In this document: piece after piece, positions 33,565 through 41,852 of the stretch | Position numbering within the stretch: the stretch's first letter is position 1 | How the letters are laid out: the number at the start of each line of letters is the position of its first letter | DNA from: Azotimanducus sp965220185 | GTDB lineage: Bacteria > Pseudomonadota > Gammaproteobacteria > Pseudomonadales > Azotimanducaceae | Assembly: GCA_965220185.1 (NCBI GenBank) | Contig: OZ244807.1 | Location: 2,046,001-2,110,000, forward strand | Direction of reading: 5' to 3' | Length of the DNA: 64,000 bases | The notes under the pieces: generated by a model | Databases searched by the model: none | The model's input: only the letters and a program-made list of their open reading frames with translations | What the model was told of the DNA's origin: nothing | Made by a program: the position numbers and the translations under genes

Positions 33565-34836
33565 ATGAACATGCTCCAAACAACCCATCGCAGTGCGACA
33601 GCCGTGTGGCTCGCAGCATTGTTGGCCGCCGGGTTGACCGCCGGCTGCGCGAGCACCACCGAAGTGCGGCGCGTTGATGTCACGCCCGCCAAGCAAAGCC
33701 CAAAGCCGATCGCTGAGGCGCACCTGCTCGATGTCGGCATCCTGCACTTCCAACCCAATATCCCAGAGGACTTCGACGAACAGGTCGAAGAAAACATCCT
33801 GCCCGACATTCGTCGCGCCGAAGCGTATTTTCTCGCGTATCAGCAGAAGCTTGTTCTTGAAGGCACAGGCAACTGGGGCGCGGTTCGGGTCTTGCCGAAG
33901 CACAGCAACGCCGTCGATGTGCACCTTGAGGGCGCCATCAACACCTCCAACGGCGAGCGCCTGTCGGTGCATGCCAAGGTCACCGACGCCACTGGTCGCA
34001 CTTGGCTCGACAAGCGCTACGAGGCGCTCACAAGTCGTTATTCATACGGCGCCGCGCGCGGCAGCCAAGTTGACCCATACCACTCGGTGTTTCGAGAAGT
34101 GGCCGACGACATGCTCGACGCGATGCTCAAACTGCGAGGCGATCAACTTGAACGCATCAAGCTCGCTGGCGAACTCCGATTTGCACGGGACTTCTCCAAG
34201 GAAGGCTTCGGCGACAACATCGAGTTTCGCCGCAATGGTCAAGTGACCATCAAGCGGCTGCCAGCCGATGACGACCCCATGCTCGATCGGGTACGCGCCA
34301 TTCGCGAAAAAGAATATCTGTTCATCGATACGCTCGACGAATATTACGCTGAGTTCAATGAGCAGATGTCGCAGCCGTACCACGAGTGGCGACGCGAATC
34401 GTTCGAAGAGGTGTATCAGCAGCGAGAACTTAAGCGGCAAGCGCTGACCGAAATGGTGGTTGGTGCTGCCATGATTGCGGGCGGCATCGCCGCACAGGGA
34501 AGCAATAGCCGGACAGAGCGAGTCACCGGCTCGGTCGTTGGCATCGGTGGTGGCGCAAGCCTTATCAAGAGTGCCTTCGACAAGCGCGCCGCCGCCAAGA
34601 TCCATTCCGAGATACTTGCCGAGCTTGGCGAGTCCGCCGGGGAATCCATTGCGCCGCATGCCATCGACCTCGAAAACCGGACGATCGCTTTGTCCGGCAA
34701 TGTCGAAGCGCAATATGAAGTGTTTCGTGCGGCGCTGCGCCGCCTCTATTTTGAGGAAATGGGCTTGGGCCTGCCTGAAGCCGAAGACACCCCCGGAACG
34801 AAAGATCCCGCTGGAGATCAGCCTCTTGCGGGTTAG
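33565..34836 (+). CDS. Large lipoprotein of unknown function
   Basis: A 423-residue lipoprotein: VWLAALLAAGLTAG^CASTTEV is a signal with lipobox LTAG^C. The mature part starts with a domain containing LLDVGILHFQPNIPEDFDEQ and ends with a glycine-rich membrane-like stretch (MVVGAAMIAGGIAAQGSNS, then VTGSVVGIGGGASLIKSAF) near 300-340, followed by a helical acidic tail. I do not recognise the family. The 3' end overlaps the next gene's start by 11 bases, so translation is likely coupled. A GAGG precedes the first ATG. Confidence 0.75.
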   Translation: MNMLQTTHRSATAVWLAALLAAGLTAGCASTTEVRRVDVTPAKQSPKPIAEAHLLDVGILHFQPNIPEDFDEQVEENILPDIRRAEAYFLAYQQKLVLEGTGNWGAVRVLPKHSNAVDVHLEGAINTSNGERLSVHAKVTDATGRTWLDKRYEALTSRYSYGAARGSQVDPYHSVFREVADDMLDAMLKLRGDQLERIKLAGELRFARDFSKEGFGDNIEFRRNGQVTIKRLPADDDPMLDRVRAIREKEYLFIDTLDEYYAEFNEQMSQPYHEWRRESFEEVYQQRELKRQALTEMVVGAAMIAGGIAAQGSNSRTERVTGSVVGIGGGASLIKSAFDKRAAAKIHSEILAELGESAGESIAPHAIDLENRTIALSGNVEAQYEVFRAALRRLYFEEMGLGLPEAEDTPGTKDPAGDQPLAG

Positions 34837-36328
34837 CCGCGCGCGCTCGGTCTCCGATGCAGACTTCATTCAGCCGCGCAAGGTGGCCTTGGGCGGCGTC
34901 GCTCAGCAGAAAGCCACGCGGGATTTGAAGCAACTGTGGATATTCGCTGCCATCCTCGCCGCCGCACTGCTCTTGCTTGCGCTCATTACGCTCGCACCGG
35001 AACGCCCTGAGACCGCTGCGCCGCAGAGCATTCGGCCAGCGGACACCGAGACGCCGCGCGTACAGCCGGCCGCGCCGACACCGCTCGAACTTGAACGGCA
35101 AAAGCGAGCGCTCGAAGACGCCAATGCTGTTGTGCGGCGCTTAACCGAACTTGAAATCGAGCTTGAGGACACATGGAACGCTGCCATCTGGGGCGAAGCG
35201 ACGCTCGGCGCGGCGCGCGCAGCCGCTGCCGAGGCTGAAGCCTCATTCGCGAACGCGGAGTACGATCACGCCCTCAGGGGCTATCAGCACGCCGTGACGA
35301 CGCTCGAAGCAATGGTCGAGCGTGCCAAGAACGACTACGCGCAAGCGATTCAAGCGGCGAACGACGCATTGAGCCGGCGTGATGCAGCCGCCGCCGAAAC
35401 CGCACTTGCGAACGCCGCGCGCTATCAGCCAAGGTCGGCGATGGTCGAAGCGAGCCGCCGACGCCTCGAGCGCCTTCCGGAAGTCACCGCCCTACTCGAG
35501 CAAGCGTCGCAAGCTGAATCGACAGGCGAGATCAGCGAAGCGATTCGGCTCATGGAGGCAGCCCGCGCGATCGACGCCGACACTCACGACCTCGCCAAGC
35601 GCCTTGCGCAACTTCGCCGGGCGCGCTTCGATACGCGCGTCTCGCGCGCCGTGGCGAACGGCTATGAAGCGCTCGAACGAAACGACTTCGCATCGGCTGA
35701 AGCGGCCTTCGCATCGGTGCTTGGCATGAAGCCAAATGATCCCGGGGCGCAGCAAGGACTTAAGCAAACCCGTCTGGCACGCACTAACCGGGCGATCGAA
35801 ACTGCACTCAGCGAAGCTCGGGCGCTCGCCCAAGACGAGCAATGGGCATCAGCCGTCGAAGCCTTTGAGCGCGCGCTTGCAGCCGATCCAAATTTGAACG
35901 AGGCGCTCGCAGGCGTATCGAAAGCACGCGCCCGCCAATCGCTGGGCGCGACGCTCGACGGAATCATCGCCGATCCCGGCGCACTCGCGAGCGATCAACA
36001 ATTCGCGCGCGCCCAAGCCATGCTGCGCACCGCAAGGGACACACACCCCAAAGGTGCCAGGCTCGACGAGCAGATTCAAGTGCTTGCGGCGCAACTGCAG
36101 CGCGCTTCCATGCCCGTGCAACTGACGCTCGTGTCAGATGACGAGACCGATGTGCAATTGCAATATCATGGCGACCTCGGCAGGTTCTTGACCAAGCGCA
36201 TCGAGGCTCGGCCAGGGAGGTACTTGATTCGAGGCGGCAGGGACGGCTTTCGCGAAGTGCGCTTTGAGATCGATCTCGCGCCCGGTGCGCAGCGCCTTGA
36301 GATCATTTGCACCGAACAGATCAACTGA
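34826..36328 (+). CDS. Inner-membrane helical-repeat protein with C-terminal PEGA-like domain
   Basis: A protein of about 500 residues. There is no ATG near the preceding stop; a TTG at 34826 follows GGAG by nine bases and gives MRVSRARSVSDADFI, a 35-residue cytoplasmic tail, then one membrane helix (LWIFAAILAAALLLLALITLA). The periplasmic part is alanine- and glutamate-rich helical repeats of TPR type (ALRGYQHAVTTLEAMVERA, ERNDFASAEAAFASVLGMKP, QWASAVEAFERALAADPNLN). The last 80 residues (PVQLTLVSDDETDVQLQY, then RPGRYLIRGGRDGFREVR) resemble a PEGA domain. RDTHPKG near residue 404 is encoded by a dispersed repeat. The next gene starts 8 bases on. Confidence 0.75.
   Translation: MRVSRARSVSDADFIQPRKVALGGVAQQKATRDLKQLWIFAAILAAALLLLALITLAPERPETAAPQSIRPADTETPRVQPAAPTPLELERQKRALEDANAVVRRLTELEIELEDTWNAAIWGEATLGAARAAAAEAEASFANAEYDHALRGYQHAVTTLEAMVERAKNDYAQAIQAANDALSRRDAAAAETALANAARYQPRSAMVEASRRRLERLPEVTALLEQASQAESTGEISEAIRLMEAARAIDADTHDLAKRLAQLRRARFDTRVSRAVANGYEALERNDFASAEAAFASVLGMKPNDPGAQQGLKQTRLARTNRAIETALSEARALAQDEQWASAVEAFERALAADPNLNEALAGVSKARARQSLGATLDGIIADPGALASDQQFARAQAMLRTARDTHPKGARLDEQIQVLAAQLQRASMPVQLTLVSDDETDVQLQYHGDLGRFLTKRIEARPGRYLIRGGRDGFREVRFEIDLAPGAQRLEIICTEQIN
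36036..36046 (-). repeat. Dispersed repeat inside the helical-repeat gene
   Basis: Exact GGGACACACAC on the plus (coding) strand, encoding RDTH. Confidence 0.85.
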
Positions 36329-36336
36329 CTGACCGC

Positions 36337-38403
36337 ATGACGGAAGATCACAGCACCATTGTCGCCACGCCCTATTCGCAACACGAGCGACAAGGGCTGA
36401 CGCAACGATTCAAGTTCGCGCTGAGCATCCTTGGCCTTGCGTTGCTGGTGATCACGATCGCATTCGGAGCGTGGTTTCTATTCACCGCCGTGCGCATTGA
36501 AATCCTTGTGCTCGAACAGGACGGCAGCGCGATCAATGATTCGGCCGATATCGACATTTCCGGCGGGCTCTCGCTGCCGCTAGGGAACTTGCGCCTCCTG
36601 CGCACAGGTGACTATGAGATTTCGATTCAGGCGCAAGGCTATTTTGATTTGCGCGAACACCTGCTCGTCGACGGCGCAACACCGAGCTACGAATTTCAAC
36701 TTGAGCGCACAGCTGGCAAGCTGTCCGTGACCTCGAATCCGAGCGGCGCGACCATCCATCTCAACGAGACAGCGCTTGGCATCACACCGCTCGACGCAGT
36801 CGATGTTCCGGCTGGCAACTCTCGATTCAAAGCCAGCCTGCCCTTGTACACAGCGTTCGAACAGACAGTTGACATTGAAGGGCGCGGCGCGCACCAGTCC
36901 CTCGCGCTCGAACTCGAGGCCAATTTCGCACACATCGAATTGACATCGAATCCTAGCAAGGCTGATCTGCTCATTGATCAAACCTTGCGCGGTCAAACGC
37001 CGGTCGCCCTCGACCTTGAAGCGGGCGTTCGGCGCATCACCTTCCAAAAGGAGGGCTACGCCAGCCATACCTTCGATCTCGAAGTGAAAGCCGGCATCGC
37101 GCAAAGCCCGCCGACCATTGATCTCGAAAAGGCCTCAGCGAGTCTCACAGTGCGCAGCAACCCAGAAGGCGCGGTCGTTTTGATCGATGGCATCTATCAT
37201 GGGGTCACTCCAATGACGCTGAGCCTCGCGCCGGAACGCACGCAAACACTGCGCCTGCGCAAATCCGGCTTTGAGGAACGCGAGCGAAAAGTGACGCTGC
37301 GGGCAGGCGCTTCCGAGCGAATCACTGTCGAACTGGTGCAGGCTGTCGGCGAAGTTGTCGTGAGCGTGTGGCCGCAAGATGCAATTTTGCTCGTGAACGG
37401 GCAAGCAGTCCCATACGCGAACGCGCGTCTTGAACTGTCCGCCGAACCGCACCGCTTCGAATTCCGACGGCCTGGCTATGAATCTGAAGTACGCGAAATC
37501 ACGCCGCGTGCCGGCTTCAGCCAAGGCGTCAACGTGCGCATGATGACTGTGGAAGATGCGCGCCTCGCACGCATGAAACCGGAAATCACGACCTCCGAGA
37601 ACCAAACGCTCGTGCTGCTCAAGCCGACGACTATCGAACTCGGCGCGCCGCGACGCGAAGCCGGCAGGCGTGCTAACGAAGGATTGCGCACAGTGCCCTT
37701 GACGCGCGAGTTCTACCTCGCCACACACGAAGTCACCAACGCCGAGTTCCGCGCTTTCGCCCCCGGACATCGCTCCGGCACCCATGCCGGCCACAACCTG
37801 GACGGGGACACACACCCTGTCGTCGGGGTCAGCTGGGCCGAGGCTGCCCGCTACTGCAACTATTTGTCCGAACAAGACGGACTTGATCCGGTGTACGTGG
37901 TTCACGGCGGTCAGGTGGAAGGCTCTGACGTCGAGCGTTCCGGCTATCGACTGCCTTCGGAGGCCGAGTGGGCATGGGCCGCCCGCTTCGTTGACGATGC
38001 CGAGCCGCTGCGGCGCATGCCATGGGGACATACACCGAAGCCGCCGGAGCGCCACGGCAACTACGCCGATACTTCCGCAACATATGTTGTGAGCCGCGTG
38101 CTGTTCGGCTATCAGGACAACTTCATTGTGAGCGCACCGGTCGGCAGTTTTTCACCCAACACGCATGGCATTTACGATCTCGGCGGCAACGTCGCCGAAT
38201 GGGTGCACGATTTCTATGAGCCCTCGCCTGCGCGCGAGCAACCGCCCGACCCCACCGGCCCGTCCGAAGGGGAGTACCATGTCATACGCGGTTCAAGCTG
38301 GATGCACGGCTCGGTGAGTGACCTCCGACTCTCCTACAGGGATTACGGCATCGACGGGCGCGCCGACCTTGGCTTTCGCATCGCCAAATATGTCACGGAA
38401 TAG
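36337..38403 (+). CDS. Membrane-anchored PEGA-repeat protein with formylglycine-enzyme (SUMF1) domain
   Basis: A protein of about 688 residues from the ATG at 36337. A cytoplasmic tail is followed by one membrane helix (ALSILGLALLVITIAFGAWF). Four PEGA-type domains follow, each with an SNPxGA-like turn: SNPSGATIHLNE, SNPSKADLLID, SNPEGAVVLIDG and a divergent WPQDAILLVNG. The last 230 residues are a SUMF1/FGE-type fold (FYLATHEVTNAEFRAF, HPVVGVSWAEAARYCNYLS, YRLPSEAEWAWAARF, DLGGNVAEWVHDF, IRGSSWMH, LGFRIAKY). The Cys residues that make FGE catalytic are not visible in the C-terminal part, so it is more likely a binding module. PEGA domains often bind cell-wall or surface glycans. Codes GDTH from a dispersed repeat near residue 490. 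Confidence 0.85.
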   Translation: MTEDHSTIVATPYSQHERQGLTQRFKFALSILGLALLVITIAFGAWFLFTAVRIEILVLEQDGSAINDSADIDISGGLSLPLGNLRLLRTGDYEISIQAQGYFDLREHLLVDGATPSYEFQLERTAGKLSVTSNPSGATIHLNETALGITPLDAVDVPAGNSRFKASLPLYTAFEQTVDIEGRGAHQSLALELEANFAHIELTSNPSKADLLIDQTLRGQTPVALDLEAGVRRITFQKEGYASHTFDLEVKAGIAQSPPTIDLEKASASLTVRSNPEGAVVLIDGIYHGVTPMTLSLAPERTQTLRLRKSGFEERERKVTLRAGASERITVELVQAVGEVVVSVWPQDAILLVNGQAVPYANARLELSAEPHRFEFRRPGYESEVREITPRAGFSQGVNVRMMTVEDARLARMKPEITTSENQTLVLLKPTTIELGAPRREAGRRANEGLRTVPLTREFYLATHEVTNAEFRAFAPGHRSGTHAGHNLDGDTHPVVGVSWAEAARYCNYLSEQDGLDPVYVVHGGQVEGSDVERSGYRLPSEAEWAWAARFVDDAEPLRRMPWGHTPKPPERHGNYADTSATYVVSRVLFGYQDNFIVSAPVGSFSPNTHGIYDLGGNVAEWVHDFYEPSPAREQPPDPTGPSEGEYHVIRGSSWMHGSVSDLRLSYRDYGIDGRADLGFRIAKYVTE
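37805..37815 (-). repeat. Dispersed repeat inside the PEGA-SUMF1 gene
   Basis: Exact GGGACACACAC on the coding strand, encoding GDTH just before the conserved HPVVGVSW motif; it fits the family alignment without an insertion. Confidence 0.8.
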
Positions 38404-38406
38404 TCC

Positions 38407-38679
38407 ATGAAGTTGATGAATTTTCGCCCAATGCACTCTGCGCTACTTATGCTTCTGCTATTCGCTGGTGCGGCGCATTCAAACGAAGGCAGAGACGGCA
38501 GTGACGAGGCAAGCGACGCCACCGAACAGCAAAGCTCCGCAGCGCACTCGTCTGCGCCAGAAGGCACAGCGGCTCAAGAACAGGACGACGAACCCGAAGA
38601 TCGCGTGCTGATCGACGACATCATTCCTTCCGAAATGATTTCGGAAGATCTCGCCGTGGATTTTCCAATCGATATATGA
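38407..38679 (+). CDS. Small acidic exported protein
   Basis: A 90-residue protein with a signal peptide (SALLMLLLFAGAAHS^NEG) and a mature part of about 65 residues that is rich in Asp, Glu, Ser and Ala and ends VLIDDIIPSEMISEDLAVDF. The mature chain looks disordered apart from this end, which could be a short docking motif. It lies 3 bases after the PEGA-SUMF1 stop and 10 bases before the channel gene, so it is firmly within the operon. No family recognised. Confidence 0.7.
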   Translation: MKLMNFRPMHSALLMLLLFAGAAHSNEGRDGSDEASDATEQQSSAAHSSAPEGTAAQEQDDEPEDRVLIDDIIPSEMISEDLAVDFPIDI

Positions 38680-38689
38680 AGACCACGCG

Positions 38690-39490
38690 ATGAAACGAAG
38701 ATTCAGCTCAGAACTGCTGTTCCAGGGAAGCGCGCTGGTCATCGTCGCGCTCTTGGTGCATCTCATCTATGTGGTGCTCATTCGGCCGAGCGCCGATGCC
38801 ATCCTCGACGCGCAAGCCGCAGCCGCAGCCGCCGGCCAGTTCATCGATACCCCACGCTCGGTCTACGTCATTCTGCGCGACTTTGAGCAGGAAGCCTGCT
38901 TTATCCTCATGTTCTGGTCGTTCGCCATCATGGGATACAAGGCGCGCGCGGCGCTTTCGGAACGCTCTCTCCTCGATCAAGACCTGATCGGCATCGTCGA
39001 AGGCGTCAGCATCCTGCCATCCGATTCGCGCAAGTTTCTGCGACCGCTCGAAGCCCTGCCTGGCCGCCAAAGCCAAGCCTTGCTCACGCGCGCATTGATG
39101 GCCGCATTGAGCCGCTTTGCATCGACGCGCAATATCACGGATGTATCCGAATCGGTGCGATCAATCTGCGAAAGCGAAGCGGAACGTCTCGATAGCGAAC
39201 TCGCGATGGTGCGCTATATCGCCTGGGCTATTCCCTCGATCGGCTTCATTGGCACGGTGCGCGGCATTGGCGAAGCCTTAGGGCAGGCCTACAGGGCTGT
39301 TGAGGGCGACATCGCAGGCGTCACTGCCTCACTCGGCGTCGCATTCAATTCGACCTTCATCGCCTTGCTGATCAGCATCCTCGTGATGTTCTTCGTCTAT
39401 CAGCTTCAACTCGTGCAGGAACGCTTGGTGCTCGATACCCAGCGCTACTGCGACGAGCGGCTTATCCGGCATATGACGGTACGAGAATGA
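38690..39490 (+). CDS. MotA/TolQ/ExbB-like proton channel subunit
   Basis: A 266-residue membrane protein with hydrophobic helices at about 13-32, 66-84, 176-199 and 211-238. The last two carry the family signature: AIPSIGFIGTVRGIGEALGQ, then VTASLGVAFNSTFIALLISI, with Thr189 and Thr222 in the positions expected to line the ion path. Between helices 2 and 3 is a cytoplasmic domain of about 90 residues. Proteins of this family form pentameric collars around two B-subunit helices and convert proton flow to motion. The partner B subunits are probably the vWA proteins at 40760 and 41853. Its stop overlaps the next start by ATGA. Confidence 0.9.
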   Translation: MKRRFSSELLFQGSALVIVALLVHLIYVVLIRPSADAILDAQAAAAAAGQFIDTPRSVYVILRDFEQEACFILMFWSFAIMGYKARAALSERSLLDQDLIGIVEGVSILPSDSRKFLRPLEALPGRQSQALLTRALMAALSRFASTRNITDVSESVRSICESEAERLDSELAMVRYIAWAIPSIGFIGTVRGIGEALGQAYRAVEGDIAGVTASLGVAFNSTFIALLISILVMFFVYQLQLVQERLVLDTQRYCDERLIRHMTVRE

Positions 39491-40770
39491 CACCTTTCAA
39501 GGTGTTCGACCTCAATGACTGGGAGCTTTCGGCGTACTCCGGCGAGGCGCTTGACGTGCAGATGCCGGGTTTCGCCCTTGTGGAACCCAAGGTGTTGATT
39601 CTTGGCGAGCAAGCGCTGCGAGAACACAGACGCTCGCCACTCGCCGCCCACTACCATTACTGGCACCGGCTCGACACGTCGCCACTGCGCTCAAGCCACA
39701 GGAGCGTGCGCTCAAGCGCCGATCTGGTCTTCAATCAACTCGCACAGCTTATCGAAAAAGGCGGCGCTCAAGGAGAACCAGCCGTGTTCGCTTTGCCGAG
39801 CCACTACAGCAAAGACCAGCTCGCGCTGCTGCTTGGCATCGTCGAAGAAACCTCGGTGACGCCGCTCGCGTTTGTCGATGCAAGTGTCGCGGCGGGCGCG
39901 ACGCACCCTGCGGACTGGATCCTCGATGTCACTTTGCATCAAATGACATTGACGCGGCTCGAACGGCGCTCAGACAACATCACGCGCGATGTCGTGGAGT
40001 CCATGCCCGAAGGCGGTCTCCTGCCACTGCTCGACGCCTGGCTCGCGCGCATCGCCGATGAGTTCGTACACGAAACCCGGTTCGATCCCTTGCGCATCGC
40101 CGACACTGAACAGCAATTATGGTCAAAGCTCTACGACTGGGTCGGCGGCAACTCGCAAGCGCGGAGCAATGGCCTGCACCTCGAAGTCAAGCATGACGCC
40201 GGCAACTGGCATGTCAACTTTGATGTCCGCGAGCTTGAATTATCGGTGGCGACGCTCGCGCGCGCCATCACTTCAGCAAGCGTCAACACGCCCGGCACAC
40301 GCTTCGCCGTCAGCCACCGTGCGGCGCGCATCCCCGGTCTCACAAGCGCTTTGCAGTCACTTGGCGTCGATGACTGCCACACGCTCGCGGCCGATGCGCA
40401 CATCCACGGCATCCTGGACAATGTCCGACTCTTCGAGCAGCGCGACGATCACGGCGTGAAGTTCGTGACCTCGCTCACCGCGAGGCACACGCATCCCGAA
40501 TCAATTGGGACACGCACCGAAGCGCGCCCACGCCAAGCTGCTCCAACCCACCTCGTATATGACGGCATCGCGACGCCAATCCCTGCCCCGGTCGATCTCG
40601 CAAAAATGGTGCCAGCATTGCCGGCAAACAGCTATCAAATTGCCCCGGTGGCGGGCGCACTTGAAATTTCCGAGCGCGGTCGGCGCCTCCACCACCTCGC
40701 CTGCGGCAGCTCGGCGACAATTGGGACACACACCGTCCTTGCCGTGCACATCGCAGACCATGGCGCGTAG
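39487..40770 (+). CDS. Hsp70/actin-like protein, degenerate
   Basis: A 427-residue soluble protein that resembles the N-terminal nucleotide-binding fold of Hsp70: FALPSHYSKDQLALLLGIVE, then PLAFVDASVAAGA, corresponds to the connecting helix region before the second phosphate loop, and ETRFDPLRIADTEQQLW to a later subdomain. The usual phosphate loops are degraded: the first reads FDLNDWELSAYSG, the second DVTLHQMTLTRLE. ATP use is therefore doubtful. The last 90 residues add a small C-terminal segment. A cytoplasmic scaffold for the motor complex is a reasonable guess. Copies of the dispersed repeat (variant at 40507, exact at 40723) encode GTRT and GTHT. It overlaps both neighbours. Confidence 0.6.
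   Translation: MTPFKVFDLNDWELSAYSGEALDVQMPGFALVEPKVLILGEQALREHRRSPLAAHYHYWHRLDTSPLRSSHRSVRSSADLVFNQLAQLIEKGGAQGEPAVFALPSHYSKDQLALLLGIVEETSVTPLAFVDASVAAGATHPADWILDVTLHQMTLTRLERRSDNITRDVVESMPEGGLLPLLDAWLARIADEFVHETRFDPLRIADTEQQLWSKLYDWVGGNSQARSNGLHLEVKHDAGNWHVNFDVRELELSVATLARAITSASVNTPGTRFAVSHRAARIPGLTSALQSLGVDDCHTLAADAHIHGILDNVRLFEQRDDHGVKFVTSLTARHTHPESIGTRTEARPRQAAPTHLVYDGIATPIPAPVDLAKMVPALPANSYQIAPVAGALEISERGRRLHHLACGSSATIGTHTVLAVHIADHGA
40507..40517 (-). repeat. Dispersed repeat, one-mismatch copy
   Basis: GGGACACGCAC on the plus strand, preceded by CAATT, within the Hsp70-like gene. Confidence 0.65.
40723..40733 (-). repeat. Dispersed repeat inside the Hsp70-like gene
   Basis: Exact GGGACACACAC on the coding strand, encoding GTHT, again preceded by CAATT like the copy at 40507. 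Confidence 0.85.
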
Positions 40771-41839
40771 AAAGCTCACCACTTTTTCCATGTCCTTCTT
40801 GGACGTGATGTCCTGCGGACTCGGCGCAGTCGTGCTTGTGTTTTTCATCTTGAACCACCAAAAGATTGAAGCGTTCGCGCAAGACGACGAAGTGCAACTC
40901 GCGGAAATACGACGCCTTGATTTTCTTTCCCAAGAAAAGAACCTCGATCTTGACGAGATTCAAAAGACCATCAGCGACATAGAGCGCAAACTCATCGAGA
41001 CACGGCGCAAAGAAGCCGACACTCGTGAGCGGATAAAAGACAACGAGGCAATCCTGAACGCCAAGCTCTCGGGCTTGAGCGACGAAGAGACGCGCATCGA
41101 AACGCTCGCGCAACAGGTGGACGCGCAGAAGGCGCAGGTTGAAGCCATGGAAGCTGAAGACGAGTCCGGGAGCGGCACATCACTACGAGAACTTGAAGGC
41201 GAAGGCAGTCGCCAATACCTGTCCGGCATGCGCATGGACGGCAGCCACATCGTGCTCGCCATTGACGCCTCGGCGAGCATGCTCGATGAAACCCTGGTCA
41301 ACGCCATACGTCGCCGAAATCTTCCGGCAGACCAGCGCCGCACTTCAGAAAAATGGCTACGGACACTGCGCACAGCCAACTGGATCGCCGCTTCGCTACC
41401 GCTCGACAGCCAGTTCGAACTCGTCGTTTTCAACGACAAGGCTCGTTCAGTGCTGGAACAGACAACTTGGCGGCCGAGTGCCACCGGAGACCATCTGCAG
41501 CGCGCCTTCGACGCTTTAGACGGCGTTGCACCTGAAGGCGGGACGAACCTCGCCGCGCTCATCGATTTGCTCGGCACGCTAACGCCAACGCCTGATCGCG
41601 TGTTTTTGGTCACCGACGGCCTGCCGACGATTGGACGCCGGACGCCACGTGGCAGCACCATTTCGGCGCGCGACCGTCTGGGGCTTTTTTTCGAGGCGGT
41701 CGAGCTCGTAACACCCGGCATCGTCTTTAACGTCATCCTGCTGCCGCTCGAAGGCGACAACGAAGCAGCAGGCGCCTATTGGGAACTCGCGCGCTCGACA
41801 GGCGGTTCGTTTCTGTCGCCTTCCGCGGATTGGCCATAG
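40760..41839 (+). CDS. ExbD/MotB-like vWA-domain protein with conserved membrane Asp
   Basis: A 359-residue protein. The N-terminus MARRKLTTFSMSFLDVMSCG continues into one membrane helix; F-L-D15-V-M matches the F-I-D-V-M signature of ExbD, where the Asp carries protons. A long charged coiled coil (about 45-135) follows, then a von Willebrand A domain with MIDAS D169-x-S171-x-S173 (VLAIDASASM), a later Thr in PEGGTNLAALID and the Asp in VFLVTDGLP. This is the plan of a stator B subunit with a vWA domain in place of a peptidoglycan-binding domain. The start overlaps the Hsp70-like stop by 11 bases. Confidence 0.85.
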   Translation: MARRKLTTFSMSFLDVMSCGLGAVVLVFFILNHQKIEAFAQDDEVQLAEIRRLDFLSQEKNLDLDEIQKTISDIERKLIETRRKEADTRERIKDNEAILNAKLSGLSDEETRIETLAQQVDAQKAQVEAMEAEDESGSGTSLRELEGEGSRQYLSGMRMDGSHIVLAIDASASMLDETLVNAIRRRNLPADQRRTSEKWLRTLRTANWIAASLPLDSQFELVVFNDKARSVLEQTTWRPSATGDHLQRAFDALDGVAPEGGTNLAALIDLLGTLTPTPDRVFLVTDGLPTIGRRTPRGSTISARDRLGLFFEAVELVTPGIVFNVILLPLEGDNEAAGAYWELARSTGGSFLSPSADWP

Positions 41840-41852
41840 ACATGACACCTGC

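Noticed and set aside
36337..38403. Active formylglycine-generating enzyme
   Set aside because: The expected catalytic Cys residues are not visible and no sulfatase gene is near.
38690..41839. Zorya defence system (ZorAB)
   Set aside because: A MotA-like protein is present, but there is no ZorB-like OmpA domain, no ZorC/D helicase and no ZorE nuclease; the vWA and lipoprotein set is different.
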